DNA of 64,000 nucleotides from Sparassis latifolia (taxonomy: Eukaryota; Basidiomycota; Agaricomycetes; Polyporales; Sparassidaceae). The translations under genes and the position numbers were made by a program. Positions 21,944 through 33,083 of the stretch are shown in pieces (the stretch's first letter is position 1; every line of letters starts with the position of its first letter). Where the stretch lies: assembly GCA_018466975.1 (NCBI GenBank), contig CM031561.1:2046001-2110000 (forward strand). The letters run 5' to 3'. A model generated the notes under the pieces. It was not told where the DNA came from, searched no databases, and worked only from the letters and a program-made list of their open reading frames with translations.

Positions 21944-23110
21944 GCCACTTATATCAAGAAGTTATCTCTATGTAATTGAGGCAAGCATTACAAACCCCAT
22001 GATAAATTATTAGGGTGGGCTAATTGAAATAACTTATAAGTCTTACCATCTTGTTAAGTATGTTTAGAGACTTCAAGAGCTATAGTGGCCTTATCAATAT
22101 TCTCACTTTCATGTTATTTTGATATGAACTATAGGTCTGTCTGGTCTTGGCCACTTATATCAAGAAGTTATCTTTATGTAATTGAGGCAAACATTACAAA
22201 CCTGGTGATAATAATCATGGTAGGCTGATTGAGATAACTTATAAGTATTATCATCTTGTTTAGTATGTTTAAAGACATCAAGGGTTATAGTGACCTTATC
22301 AATACTCTCACTTTCTTGTTATTTTGATATGAACTATAGGTCTGTCTGGTCTTGGCCACTTATATCAAGAATTTATCTCTATGTAATTGAGGCAAGCATT
22401 ACAAACCTGGTGATAGTTATCATGGTGGGCTGATTGAGATAACTTATAAGTAGTGCCATTAGTGTATGGCATGGGTATCACTAACTCACATGGGTTGTAA
22501 GTATGGGTATCCATGGGTATGGGTGTGGGTCAGCAGTGAGTAACCCATGGAAACTCATGGGCCATCTTATGGGTTTGTTGTAAACATAGGGTTCCAGCAG
22601 TGTGGTGGTGGCATAACTGTATGGTACCTCTATGAGGTAATTCAAACCTGGTATCACACATAGCTCAGAAGACCCATCTCATCACTCTGAAAGCATGGCA
22701 GGTGACGACACAAAGACATGCATACTACTATTGTACTATGACTCCCACACTGCAATCCATGGGATACCCATGATGGGTCTTGACCCATACAGACCCATAG
22801 CTGACCCATACCCAACCCACAGAAAACCCATACCCATGTGATGGGTATGAGTTTTCCGTGGGTATGGGTGTGGGTATACCTTGTCAGACCCATGGAATAC
22901 CCATGCTAGACACTAATTGCCATCTTGTTAAGTATGTTTAGAGGCTTCAAGAGTTGTAGTGGCCTTATCAATACTCTAACTTTCTTATTATTTTGATATG
23001 AACTATAGGTCTGTCTGGCCTTGGCTACTTATATCAAGAAGTTATCTGTATACAATTAAGGTAAGCATTACATATCTGACAATATCACCAGGGTGAGTGG
23101 TTTGAGATAA
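21944..23110. repeat. Tandem array of a 205-bp unit, four copies, split by an insertion
   Basis: The phrase CACTTATATCAAGAAGTTAT opens copies at 21944, 22150 and 22355, spaced 206 and 205 bp. A fourth copy opens at 23024 (CTACTTATATC...). The last gap is 669 bp, which equals 205 plus a 456-bp insertion plus an 8-bp duplicated target. Other shared phrases are GATATGAACTATAGGTCTGT and GTGGCCTTATCAATA. No reading frame runs through the units. Confidence 0.9.
22460..22915. mobile_element. 456-bp hAT-type MITE with 8-bp target duplication
   Basis: The left end is TAGTGTATGGCATGGGTAT and the right end, reversed, is TAGTGTCTAGCATGGGTAT. The flanks are AGTGCCAT (22452-22459) and ATTGCCAT (22916-22923), an 8-bp duplication with one later change. 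The interior is full of CCCATACCC/GGGTATGGGT words, like the subterminal repeats of the full hAT elements at 44.3 and 51.2 kb, whose ends are TAGTGCAGAGC. It sits inside the 205-bp tandem array, which gives an independent proof of its edges. Confidence 0.92.
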
Positions 23111-24500
23111 CTTATAACTTTGAGTATGTTCATAGGTTTCAACTTGAAGGGTTATAGTGTCTGGAAATGAGATGGCATGCTGGAACACATTGTGGAGGAT
23201 GCCAACAACACTGTCTATTATAAGGTTTGGTGTATAACCAGACCTCTGAATGCAATTATCAGATATTCTCAGAGCTTCACATTCTGAGGGCACTTGCAGA
23301 CTCTAGCAAGCATACTGTCCTATATCTATATTTGTCAGGCAATATGCAATTATTAGAGTTATGAATAAGGTTACATCTCGGATAATCTCTGACAATTCCT
23401 TGTCATATGTTCATAGATTCTCTGATGCAAGAATCCAATGTGAGTGTGGCTGCGAAATCAACAGCTGCCATGCTGCGGCACCGCGTACTGAGCAATTGTG
23501 GGGATTCTCTCGAGACAAGCATACATTGACAGAGAGACATACGGTTAATGTTCTCCCAATAATCTGGCAGAATTGCGAGTCTCGGTGTCCCGAGGTTGGC
23601 CTGACCTGAACACAAATTCTGATTGAAATGCAATTGCACGCACAAGTCTTAGCGGGGCGCCCACCAGGAATGGTATGTCTGAAACGCCACGACCAACGGG
23701 TTCAACGTGAAAGGTATCTGACTTACATAAAGAAGTACTCTGCAGGGCATGACTTTGTTCGGGGGAAACTTCGCATGGGATCAAATTGTGAAAACGTGAG
23801 TTGTACCAGTCTCACCGCCTTGATGGTTTTCTGCACTGTGTTCATGCCTGCAGCTTGGGCAGCTATGATACCGGTGCCAATATGTCAAGTGCTCGAGCGC
23901 AGTCTCAGACGTTCAGAAGCATATCACAAGTGGAAATTCGATGCGCGGCGCCGTTTCCTATGCATGGTTCAGCTGTGCTTCATTCCAAGTTGCGATGGGA
24001 TCACTCACAGTCTGCGCAGTGCGCAATGCTCGGATCTACGTCAGTCTACACTCTGAGAATCTCTGATTATAGAACAAAGCGTCCATGTTCGCCATGCTAT
24101 ATATTCGGTTCAACAGAATAAACAAGCAAATCATAAATATTCGCAATGACAACCCAGACAACCGCACAGCGCATGCGGGAAAGCAAACGCACGAAGGCAG
24201 CACGACCACCACATGGAACAACACAGACTACACAAGAGTCGAACTCTTAAGGGACAAGGAGAAACTGAAATATTTAGTACGAACAAGTATGGTATCAACC
24301 AAAAAGAAGGGAAGCATAGAGAAAGACGGGGAAGCAGGAAGACTGTCATTGATGGAGATCTTGCCAGGATCAACCAAGCGGGCAGAGACGAGCCAAATCG
24401 ATCAGGTGGTATAAGCAGGGAAGTGGTGGAAAGGGACGGAGGGAGTTGTGTTAGTGTTGGTGCACTGCGACAAGTCGAATTCGTAACATGGGCAACCCGT
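23111..24500. other. Intergenic, no gene seen
   Basis: About 1.4 kb between the tandem array and the stop codon of the Opy2-type gene. Several frames of 60-140 codons exist on both strands but none shows a domain, a splice pattern or a clear start context. Base composition changes from AT-rich back to gene-like toward 24 kb. Confidence 0.4.
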
Positions 24501-26560
24501 TTAGCGTCGGTGAGGCATAGGCGCCGCAGAACCGCGATCAAATCCAAGCGGATACGAGGATAGGTCGCTCGTTAGAGCAAGCGTGTCTAAGCTTGCACGC
24601 TGACGACCCATAAAGGCGGATGGCGGTGAAGTCGAAGGCGTGGCGCTTTCTGAGCCGCTCCCAGAATCGATCTGGAAGGGGAACGAGCCCAGTCCATTCG
24701 ATGTCGTCGAGGACTGCGAGGCAACCGACAGTCCAAGCATCTGCCGGTTAGGAGGCGGGGGAAGAGGGGAGTCGGGAGGTTGAGCGGTATCGTGCACGAC
24801 TTCTCCTCGCGCAGCTGGAATCTTTGACTGTGCTGATTTATTATTATTGGCGAACGTCTGCTGTGCAAGTGGAGAGCGCGGTGGGGACCGGATCGGACGG
24901 TTGGAGATGGGCGAAGGTGGAACGAAGGGGAAACTCTCGAGGATGGAATCGGCGCGCGTCGACGTGGTCAAGACGGAGGACTGAGACATTCGTCTCTCGT
25001 CAAGGTCTTGCATCGCCCGATGCTGCTGCTGCTCCATTGGCCCGTTTCGGTAAGCCGCGGAGGGGGGGGACACGAGCTGGGCGCTCGTCATTCTATAAGG
25101 CGAGCGAGGCGTGCCCAATGCTCCACTGGAAGCCGTAGCAGGGGGGACGTTGTCGCCGATGTATTGCTGAAGCCCAATGTGCACACGCGTCGCAGTACTG
25201 ATGTCTGCGCCAATGACGGAAGAGGCAGCTGTGGCTGTGCTAACTGGGCGTGGAACCTTCTTAGCGAATGCAGGTCGTGGACCCTCGGGAGTCCATTCGT
25301 GCTCGAGGTCGGGTGTGGGCTCTGAGTATTGGCTCGCGCTCTGCTGAGGGGTACGCATAGCGTCAGGAAACCCGAATGTTGACACAGACGGTGCGGGCGA
25401 TGGCAGGCCGGTGTGCTGCGCTGAATGCTCGTCACCGAATGGATTGCCACGTGCGACGACCTCTGGCTCATCATCTGTCTCCCGCAGCACGTCCGACGGA
25501 CCGAAACTCGTTGCCGCCAGCGGGGAACGCACCGGGGGACGCGTCATCCCCGACGGAGCGCGCAATCCCTCGTTGCTTGGTGCTGCCGGCGCCCTCACGT
25601 AGTCGGCTTTGACCACGCCAACCACCTGTTTCACCAATCCCCGCGTCGGCGTCACGATTACCGGTGCCTCGTTCAGGAAGTCGCTGGCGTAGCTGCCCGT
25701 CGTCATGTACGACAGCCGGTGGTTCGCGATTGCGTTGGTGTTCCCCATGTCAGAGCGCTGTGAGTCGGCATCGCTGTTAACCGCATCCTGAGAGACATTG
25801 ACATGTTCCAGGTTCAGGTCCAGATCCGGAGAGCGCGAAGGGCGAGTGGGTCCAGACGGTCCGACGCTCGATCCCGATGTAGCCTGCATCGATGGTGGGG
25901 GGGTGTGCGCATGCGGGGCAACGAGCGCGATAGGGATCACGTTGGACTGCGTTCCAGTGGACGTCGTCTGGATCGAGTGGTTGTCTTCGAACGGATTGGA
26001 TTGCGCAGACCCACGGCGGGACGGGTGCGCGGAGGTAGGCCCAGCGCCGCTGAAATCCACCGCCTCGGGATCGAGGTTGATGACACCACCATCGGCGCCA
26101 GAGTAAACGCGCACCGTACGTTCATTTGGTACAGGCTCGGCCGCGTTCGCCTTTTCGTTCGGATCAGGTCTATTGAGCACATCCTCCGCGCGAGCCGGCA
26201 CGTCCCCCTTGCGCTCTAGGGCTGCGACAGCCTCGCGTTGCTTGCGCAGAAGACGTCGGCGGTAGAGGTACACGGCTGCCACGACGGCAGCCAGAAATAT
26301 GACGACCCCGACCACGGCCCCTGCCACTGCGCCTTTGCTGACACCACCCGAGCCAGAGCTCGAGGACTTGTCGTTTGCTGCGCAGGTGTAGCTAGCACAC
26401 GCGCTACAAGACCTGGCCGAAACGGTTTGTAAGCTGTGCATCCACCCGGAGAGACAAAAACTCACTCTTCTATGAGGATACAGGTCTGGTCTGACGAGCA
26501 AGTACACGGGGGAAGGCTAGAAGGGCACTGGACGCAATCGCGCAGAGTGAGGAGACTCAT
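24501..26560 (-). CDS. OPY2: Opy2-type single-span plasma membrane signalling anchor
   Basis: Two exons (26560-26466 and 26433-24501) joined across a 32-nt GT-AG interval give 675 residues. The extracellular N-terminus is cysteine-rich with eight Cys (DCVQCPSSLPPCTCSSDQTC, then SCSACASYTC), the pattern of the Opy2 domain. A Gly/Ser linker leads to one membrane helix (AVAGAVVGVVIFLAAVVAAV) and a basic stop-transfer (YRRRLLRKQR). The long cytoplasmic tail is Ser/Pro-rich and disordered, with FEDNHSIQTTSTGTQSN and PFGDEHS boxes. In yeast Opy2 anchors Ste50 to the membrane for HOG and filamentation MAPK signalling; the same role here is inferred. There is no classical signal peptide, as in the family. 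The very short intron makes the exon 1 join slightly uncertain, though the frame closes exactly. Confidence 0.8.
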
Positions 26561-27067
26561 CGTGAGACGAAAAAAACTAAAGAGTGTGGGTCAAAGGAAG
26601 AGATGGCAGAGAGAAAACGAAGTGTCCTACGACGGCCAGCACGTCGGGAAGATGGAGAGACGAGGGTAAGGGCGTCGTCGTCGGCTCCAACGAGGGCAGG
26701 CCAGCGACCGCAATTGAGATTATGGCTGGTATATGTGTTACCGTGGTAATTACCTTGAAACTATGGCAGTGTATTCCCACGATTTTAAATTCTAGCCCCA
26801 ATAGCATACAGTGATCATAATTTCTGACTGGTCTGTTACTACGACATGTACATTGCAGGGTTGAACGTTAAATACTGATCAATAAGTCACGTTGAAGAGC
26901 TCTAGGGTTGATGAGTCCAAAGTTACAGTCCTATGCCTGAGGTTGAGCTCAGCCAAACGTATCCATGCACAAACTTGGCCTGCACAAGCAGGTCCATTAA
27001 TGGCTGTAGTCATATCTGGAGCATGGAAATCAGCATCTGTTCACTGTGGCAGACGAGGCACGGGTAC
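26561..27067. other. Intergenic between OPY2 and CAF16 genes
   Basis: About 500 bases upstream of the Opy2-type gene and downstream of the ABC ATPase gene, both on the minus strand. No gene, TATA box or repeat is evident. Confidence 0.4.
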
Positions 27068-28256
27068 TTACTTCCTGTAAAACGTTTCCGAGTCCGAAGG
27101 AACCTGTGTCCATGTCCAACTTATCAACGATCGTTCTGAGCGCGAGAAGCACATAACTCACATGATCGTGCTTAGCACCTCTCATCTTCCGTCCGTCCTT
27201 TTCCAACCGCCGCCGCAGTCCACGGTCTTCTTTCAACCACTGTAGCGCTACAGTGTACAGCGATGGACTGGGCCCTAGATCCATAGACACATCGTTTAGA
27301 GTAGTCGCCTCTGTAAGCGGCCACGGCGTCGGTTGGGATAAAAATGTTCCCAAATGCATGTGCGCGACATGCGTGGGGAAGTCGTTCAATCCGTCAAATA
27401 TATGTGTGGCATCTATGAGAGATATGATGAGATGTCACAGAAGTGGCGAAATCGATGAAATCGGTGCCAAGTAAACTCACAAAGTATTGTCGCTCCACGA
27501 CTCTCGCTATCAGCCTTCAGGAACTTCAGGAGATCGTCTCTAACCAGTACGTCCAGGTCGACAGTCACCTAAATTCCATGGTTTGTGTGCCAAAGTGGCG
27601 CCAGTCAATGCGATATATGTCAACCAATACGCTTACAGAGCACTCACTTCGTCAAGTAACAACACGTCCCAGTCGGACATGAGTCCCATGCACAGCTGGA
27701 CACGCCGACGCTCCCCGTCAGATATCGCATGCATATGCCAGTCTAAGTCGACGTCAAGAATGTCAAGCAGGCGATCACGCCGTGCTTTATGGCGATATCC
27801 ACCGACGGAATTGAGAAAGTTTGACACCACGATGTCGCCGCGGACGACCGGGTTCATTGCCCTATGGTATTCAAAACAGACCGATGAGACCAGGGATATG
27901 TGAAAATCAAGGCTACACTACCATTCTGTGCCCAGAAATGTCACTCCAGGAGGAGAGTGACGGAAGACATCTCGCCCCTTGACTTCTACTCGTGTGTCAT
28001 CCTTCGAAATGAGTCGTTTGCCCGCTAGGATTTGCAGCAGCGTTGACTTTCCAGCTGAAGCGTCAACGGACAACGCCATCAGAGTAGTTGCAACAGAGAA
28101 AACCGCGCTCGTACCTCCATTCGCGCCTACAAGAATTGTACGTGACCCTTTCGGTAGGTCCAAAGTTATGTCAGAAAGGGAAGGGGAAAGGTCCGGAGCA
28201 TGAGAATAAGTGAGTTTTGTGATGGAGATCTCGTGTTCTAGCTGTGCTTTCGACAT
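27068..28256 (-). CDS. CAF16: CAF16-type ABC ATPase (CCR4-NOT associated)
   Basis: At least five exons on the minus strand. The ATG at 28256 starts [22 protein letters not shown] intron splits the Walker A loop: GANG joins [16 protein letters not shown]. Then come [16 protein letters not shown] and the ABC signature region [15 protein letters not shown] with Walker B DVLLLDEV, then [15 protein letters not shown] and [13 protein letters not shown] with the switch His. The last exon is tiny ([11 protein letters not shown], stop at 27068-27070). A single nucleotide-binding domain without membrane spans and the motif SDGERRRVQ are marks of Caf16, reported as a partner of CCR4-NOT. A role in transcription or mRNA turnover is inferred from that. 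The stop site was chosen because it restores the expected family C-terminus. Confidence 0.88.
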
Positions 28257-28429
28257 GGTTGTCGACAACTGGTTGAGTGCGTCGAGAGTTCCGTGCTGAC
28301 CGTGAACGTGGACCGGGAAGGTATATGTACCGACTTCACTGCCAGACCAGACCAGCCCGTCCCTCCCCCATTAAAGGGATGATTTAGACTATACCAGACC
28401 ACACATAACCTGCTCGCCGTCGGCATCCC

Positions 28430-28890
28430 TTTTATTACCGAGCGCAGAGATGGTCTCTTTCCTCCCCCATAATTCCGCAGCAGTGCGATACAGTAACCCT
28501 TTGTACCTCTGAGAATTACCATTGGATGGCGGAGAAAGCACATGACAGTGTGTAAGAGAAGATGACTCAGACACGGAACTTTATCGGTCGTTTGTGTGCT
28601 CTATGTAAGTTTTACAATCATTCCTAGGAATACAGAAATTATACCGATTTGTATATGGTACATTAAATGCTCCCTATCTGCTGTGAGGAATGAGGAGGAG
28701 GATGGTTTCCTGTGGTGCATTTAGTGTGAGTGAATATGGGATGGAGAGTCGGACGCACCGAGTTATCGGAGAAGTGAAACGTGAAATGATCGCTACCTCT
28801 GTTAATGCATTCGACATTCACGGAGACCGTTAATGTGTTGAAAATATGGTCTTGGAATTTGTTGCCATGGATTAGCCTGTTAGATGGCAA
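28430..28890 (-). pseudogene. Unit A minus gene, frameshifted copy of unknown small gene
   Basis: Aligned with the intact copy at 29273-29679. The head begins MATNSKTIF and then loses frame by one base, while the next frame continues TVSVNVECINRGSDHFTFHF. The tail exon reads YKGLLYRTAAELWGRKET and runs on past the position where unit B stops. I do not recognise the protein. The frameshift and altered end suggest the copy is no longer working. Confidence 0.6.
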
Positions 28891-28916
28891 AAGATACGAA
28901 CCGTGCAGAATATATT

Positions 28917-29200
28917 GGGTACGTGATGCAAAGGCTCTTCATCCAAACGAATGCGAATCGGCGTTGAAAGGAGCACTCGGAGGAGCACTCGGCAAGATGA
29001 CGATGAACATAACAAGACAACGTATATGGGACAAAGACTTTGAACGCCGCAATCGTGACGCCGATGCCTACTACGCCGACGTCTCTCAAATCAGTTCTTT
29101 CTCCCGGTTATGAAGACATCATCACTTCCTCCACGGAATGACCAGGAATGAATCTACCTGACAATGTCACAGCTGTGAAAAAGAAAAAGAAAAAATAACA
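28917..29200 (+). pseudogene. Unit A plus gene, decayed copy of unknown small gene
   Basis: Begins within DAKALHPNECESALKGAL, contains an added GGALG segment relative to unit B, and keeps MNITRQRIWDKDFE. It shifts frame after YADVSQIS and later meets a TGA where unit B has a Gln codon. The lysine-rich tail (VKKKKKK) is still visible out of frame. The upstream part of the gene is missing because unit A lacks the sequence between the two genes. Confidence 0.6.
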
Positions 29201-29272
29201 GTTTCAATTTTTTTCCCTTGAGTTACTTTTTAGTCTATGCGCACCATAAAAACAATCCTCTTATTGCTTAGT

Positions 29273-29679
29273 CTACGAGGTCTCTTTCCTCCCCCACAAT
29301 TCCGCAGCAGTGTGTAATAGTAACCCCCTGTACTTGTGAGAATTACCATTGGCTAATGCCGAAATGGAGTAACAGATGATGACTCATTTGATTGGATTCG
29401 GCTATATTTTGTGCTTTGCACTGTTGATACGCTACTAATACAACGATACCTGGTAAGCTTTGTATGATTCTTATCCACCGTAAGGAATGAGGAGGAGTAC
29501 GGTCTCCTGTCAAATATTAGGTCAGGATGAATACTACGAAATTCGTCATATTTTGCACGCACATCGTCGTAGTCGTCAGTGAAGTGGAATGTAAAGTGGT
29601 CATTTCCTCTGTCGACGCATTCGATATTCACGTTTACGGTTATCGTGTCAAAGACATGGACTTTGGCATTTGTCGCCAT
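29273..29679 (-). CDS. Unit B minus gene, unknown small protein of a divergent pair
   Basis: The ATG at 29679 gives MATNAKVHVFDTITVNVNIE, then CVDRGNDHFTFHFTDDYDDV and IHPDLIFDRRPYSSSFLT. A downstream exon reads ANGNSHKYRGLLLHTAAELW and stops at 29273-29275. Matching blocks exist in unit A, and differences between the copies lie mainly at third codon positions (for example GAC/GAT, CAC/CAT, TTT/TTC), so the frame has been under protein-level selection. I do not recognise a domain; there is no signal peptide or membrane segment. The exact intron between the two exons is not settled. The start lies about 160 bp from the start of the plus-strand partner, so the two may share a promoter. Confidence 0.55.
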
Positions 29680-29838
29680 TAATCAGTGTATCTGAATGTG
29701 CAATTTTTCATCCGACACTGCAACTGACACGAGCAATGATGCTGACAAAACACCAGCACGTAAGATTATTCTCCTCATTCAAAATTCACACTCAGTCTAA
29801 CAGAATTGGATGCTCAATATGGCATTCATACATGGAAC

Positions 29839-30159
29839 ATGTGTGAATCTTGCGAGCAACTACATGGTATCCCCTTACCCGCCTTTGATCTACGCAATGC
29901 TAAGGCTCTCCATCCGAATGAATGCGAATCAGCATTGAAAGGAGCACTCGCAAAGGTGTCGATGAACATAACGAGACAGCGTACGTGGGACAAAGACTTC
30001 GAAGGACATAATCGCGACGCGGATGCCTTCTACGCTGATATCTCCCAAATCACTGTTCTTCTTTCACCCGGCTATGAAGACATCATCAGTTCCTCTGCAA
30101 AACAACGAGGAATGAACTTACCTGACGTCATAGCTGCAAAAAAGAAGATTAAAAAGTAA
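29839..30159 (+). CDS. Unit B plus gene, unknown small basic-tailed protein of a divergent pair
   Basis: The first in-frame ATG (29839) gives MCESCEQLHGIPLPAFDLRN, then AKALHPNECESALKGALAKV, ITRQRTWDKDFEGHNRDADA and YADISQITVLLSPGYEDIIS. It ends VIAAKKKIKK before TAA at 30157-30159, about 106 residues. Thirteen or more silent third-position changes against unit A (for example CTT/CTC, CCA/CCG, ACA/ACG, CAA/CAG) support real coding. The lysine-rich end could be a nuclear-localisation signal. An upstream exon is possible because the reading frame is open before the ATG. The function is unknown. Confidence 0.55.
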   Translation: MCESCEQLHGIPLPAFDLRNAKALHPNECESALKGALAKVSMNITRQRTWDKDFEGHNRDADAFYADISQITVLLSPGYEDIISSSAKQRGMNLPDVIAAKKKIKK

Positions 30160-30363
30160 CATTATCAAATACATTTCCTGCACTCATACTCTTACTTTCT
30201 ACTGTACGCGTACGATACATAATTCTCGATTTTCACACTCTTATTTCCTACTTTACGCTTCATATCTACTTCTATATCGAAAACCACACTAAAATATATA
30301 TATAATACAAAAATTCAGCGAAATTTCGCCCCAAAAAATTGACCTACCTACCTCGCGAGGTTA

Positions 30364-30385
30364 GTGCATGCTGAAAAGCATGCAC
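30364..30385. other. Perfect hairpin with GAAA loop
   Basis: GTGCATGCT, loop GAAA, AGCATGCAC: nine uninterrupted pairs closed by a GNRA-type tetraloop. It is flanked by CTCGCGAG and CTCGAG. It could be part of a structured RNA or a chance palindrome; no run of T follows, so a simple terminator is not indicated. Confidence 0.5.
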
Positions 30386-30487
30386 TTCTCGAGTGGTAAG
30401 CTTTGAAGTTGCAGCTGGGAGTGAGGGAAACCATGTGTATAACCTATCCTTATAGTAGCCGCGAACATTATACAATGTACGGCGTCA

Positions 30488-30682
30488 CAGTGGGCAAAAG
30501 CACCTAACACCGGACATCAAAGCAAATTTGGGCACAGAATACTGCCTGAATATCTGGGATATCCGACAAATTTTCTGGCCGTATCCTGCCTGTAAACTTG
30601 GCAAATACTGCCCGAACTTATTGCTTATTCGGGTAGTTTTCAGGCGCTGTCCGGGCGCTTTCCGGTCGCTTTTCCCACACTG
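30488..30682. mobile_element. Possible short inverted-repeat element
   Basis: The left end CAGTGGGCAAAAGC and the reversed right end CAGTGTGGGAAAAGC are similar but need a two-base gap to align. The interior is rich in related GGACA/CCGGAC words. No flanking duplication is visible, so this is only a candidate MITE. Confidence 0.35.
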
Positions 30683-31047
30683 CTGTTCCTGGAATACTGC
30701 TCACTTTCGTTTGGTGCTCATGCCTTTTGATATATGTATATATACCACATACGAAAACACAAGTAATATTTTCGAGTCCATCTGAACTACTTCAAACCAC
30801 ATGCATTCGCTGTCCCGTCCACGTGTGGTCATCACAATGAAGTCCACTGTGGCAGTGCTCACACGCCAGAAGGAGGCGACAGACTGGCCACTGTCGTCGA
30901 AGCCAGTCATTCGTGTCAGTGCGATGGACAGCGCATTCACCGTATGTCCAGGAGATGATCTGGATAAGTCCAGTCATGACAAGGAGCTCGGCAGCAGCAT
31001 GCGCACTCACCGCCCAGCCGTTCTCCATCCCAGACTAGCACGACGCC

Positions 31048-32836
31048 ATGCCTGTGCCTGCGAAATCCTCTGGCACGAATCGCCCACCCCGCGAGGACCC
31101 TTCCAAAAGACCGCGCTTGAATACTCAGAGCGGGGGAAGCACCAGATCCAACACACCAGCAGGTGAAGCCAATGCAGCCGCAGGATTGAGGAGACCGCAC
31201 GGAGTAAGTGGCATGTTCAAGGACCTATTTGCGGCGGCGGGTAGCGAGTCCGATCCATCTGGGCGAAGCAGCAGTCCACTGGTCCCCAGGTTCACAGCAG
31301 ACACATCTGGAGCCACTCTTCATCGACCAAATGCCCCTGCTAATGTGTCCGCAGGCCACGCGCACCGAATGTGACTTCGAGCAAGGCTGTCGCTGATACC
31401 ATGGCCGTGCTGAAGGACAGTTTAGCAGAGATGCGTCGGAAGTATGGGATCCACGACGCACAGCTCGAAGCTCTCGAAAATAACGTGTCGACTATCGAGG
31501 GCATTTACGCTGACCTGTCGCACGACGTAGGGGTACTATGCGCTGAGAACCGTGCAATGATAGAAACAATCAATCAGTGTCTCAGTCGCATATCTCGCCT
31601 GGAGGATGAACTGGAGAGCTTACACGAGAACGGCATCGCTCCATCAGCTGATGGCATTAACACGCATGATGTGGATGGTCAGCACAAAGGAATTGCGATG
31701 GCTGGCAATGACCATGACATGGCAGGAGGCAAAAAGCAGCGCAACAATCGCTTGAGTGTAAGTAGTACCGCGCATATGAACAGTGGATCCATGACTCACC
31801 ACCACCCCTTAGAACGTCGTCAGAGCGGCCATGTACCACTTGATTGGGATCAACTCCAAGACAGTGCCATCGCCATCACTTCGTGAAGGAGTCTTCTGGA
31901 GTGGAGAGGTTGGCGATGAGAACCGAGCGCTTCGTCCAAACTGGGAAACTTGGAACGTCAACAAGGTGGCTTGGGTCAGAGAAATTGTCCAGAAGATACA
32001 AACCGATGGGACGTGCTGGCACAGTGGGTTGACATCGGAACAATTACAGAACATGGCGATGTCAGATATCGAGGTGGCTATCAACAGTGTGTGGGAGACG
32101 ATGCGGGCCCGAGTCAAAGCTAGTCAAAAGAGTAAGGCAGTACACCATGTCAACAAGATCAAAAATCGCCGCACGGCACGCAAGAAAAAGGTATGTGACC
32201 AAACTTGTCACTGGGAACAGATTAGTCCTGAAGACAATGGCACATCTGCAGAAAGCCGGCGAGTGTAAAGCGGTCCGAGATGATGTTCTTGCTTGAACTG
32301 AAGGGTGCTGAGTACGACTACTTGTTCGACTGGAAATACCAGTCAACCGACGAGTCTCAGTGTTCCGACCGGCAGGGACCAATCCAGTCAGATGCGGTGA
32401 GTTCAGATGACGATTCAGATGCACCAAGGTCAAAGACAAAGCCCTGGATTTCTCATCCACCAACGTATCGCCTTGCCGCGGTGAGTACCAAACTCGTGCA
32501 GAGATAATTACTCACTGATTACCCCAGGTCGAGCCTCTTGTGGTTCATCTTGATTAGCAAGTCTTCCGTGCACATCAAAGGTCAAACAATGCACAAGGAA
32601 ACACTTACCATTCACGTATCCGAGGAGCACGAGTGGAGAAGGAACTACCCAGCCGTAAAGGTGCCAAGGCTGGTGCACTGATTCCGCGCAGCCAGGTCAG
32701 CGCAGGGTGGCTTGCGGCGCATCCTGTCAACGATCTCCCGAGTCATATTGCGATGGATGTGGAGGTCAATGAGAATGAGAACGACATGGACGATGAGGAT
32801 GGAGAGGGCCCGCAGATTGATCCGGCATTGCAGTAA
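31048..32836 (+). CDS. Repeat-associated basidiomycete protein of unknown function, convergent to the CACTA transposase
   Basis: Several plus-strand exons. The first (31048) reads MPVPAKSSGTNRPPREDPSK and is disordered. A second block has a coiled coil (LKDSLAEMRRKYGIHDAQLE, then LSRISRLEDELESLHENG). A conserved block follows: NVVRAAMYHLIGINS, REGVFWSGEVG, RPNWETWNVN, WVREIVQKIQ, then the basic KIKNRRTARKKK and FDWKYQSTDESQCSD. The end (RVEKELPSRKGAKAG ... DPALQ) stops at about 32836. Proteins with this order recur in mushroom repeat islands; their function is unknown to me. One exon join near 31.2-31.4 kb could not be made cleanly, so the copy may be broken. It faces the transposase tail to tail across about 250 bp and may belong to the same element. 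Confidence 0.5.
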
Positions 32837-33083
32837 CATGGTGAGCCTCAATACTTGATCTTTCTAAAGGAAGTACGAAATTAAGCAGGACGTGATTCAG
32901 GATAACGCCCGACTTCTTGATCCAATGCAACAATACGGCCACAGAATTCTTGATGCAGACTTGAGTGTCTTATGTATATTGCACGATATGTTCTATTAGT
33001 AGACACTGTCAGAGAAGGAGACAAGATGAGGTACATGCAGATGCAATGAAATCTTGATCGTATCGTGCAGAGTTCAGGATAGC

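Larger units (their letters stand above)
28430..30170. repeat. Tandem duplication of a two-gene unit (unit A 28430-29210, unit B 29273-30170)
   Basis: Two adjacent units share three blocks in the same order: a minus-strand tail exon (28450-28570 and 29280-29390), a minus-strand head exon (about 28740-28870 and 29530-29680), and a plus-strand frame (28917-29200 and 29886-30165). Unit A has lost the stretch between the two genes. Base differences within the coding blocks fall mostly on third codon positions of the annotated frames. Confidence 0.85.
30160..31047. other. Intergenic with a hairpin and a possible small inverted-repeat element
   Basis: About 890 bases with no gene I can support. 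It contains an AT-rich stretch (30285-30345), a perfect 9-bp hairpin at 30364-30385 and a candidate MITE at 30488-30682, both listed separately. Confidence 0.45.

Noticed and set aside
28257..28268. Longer N-terminus for the CAF16-type protein
   Set aside because: The open frame extends upstream but the first true ATG is at 28256; the upstream codon is TTG.
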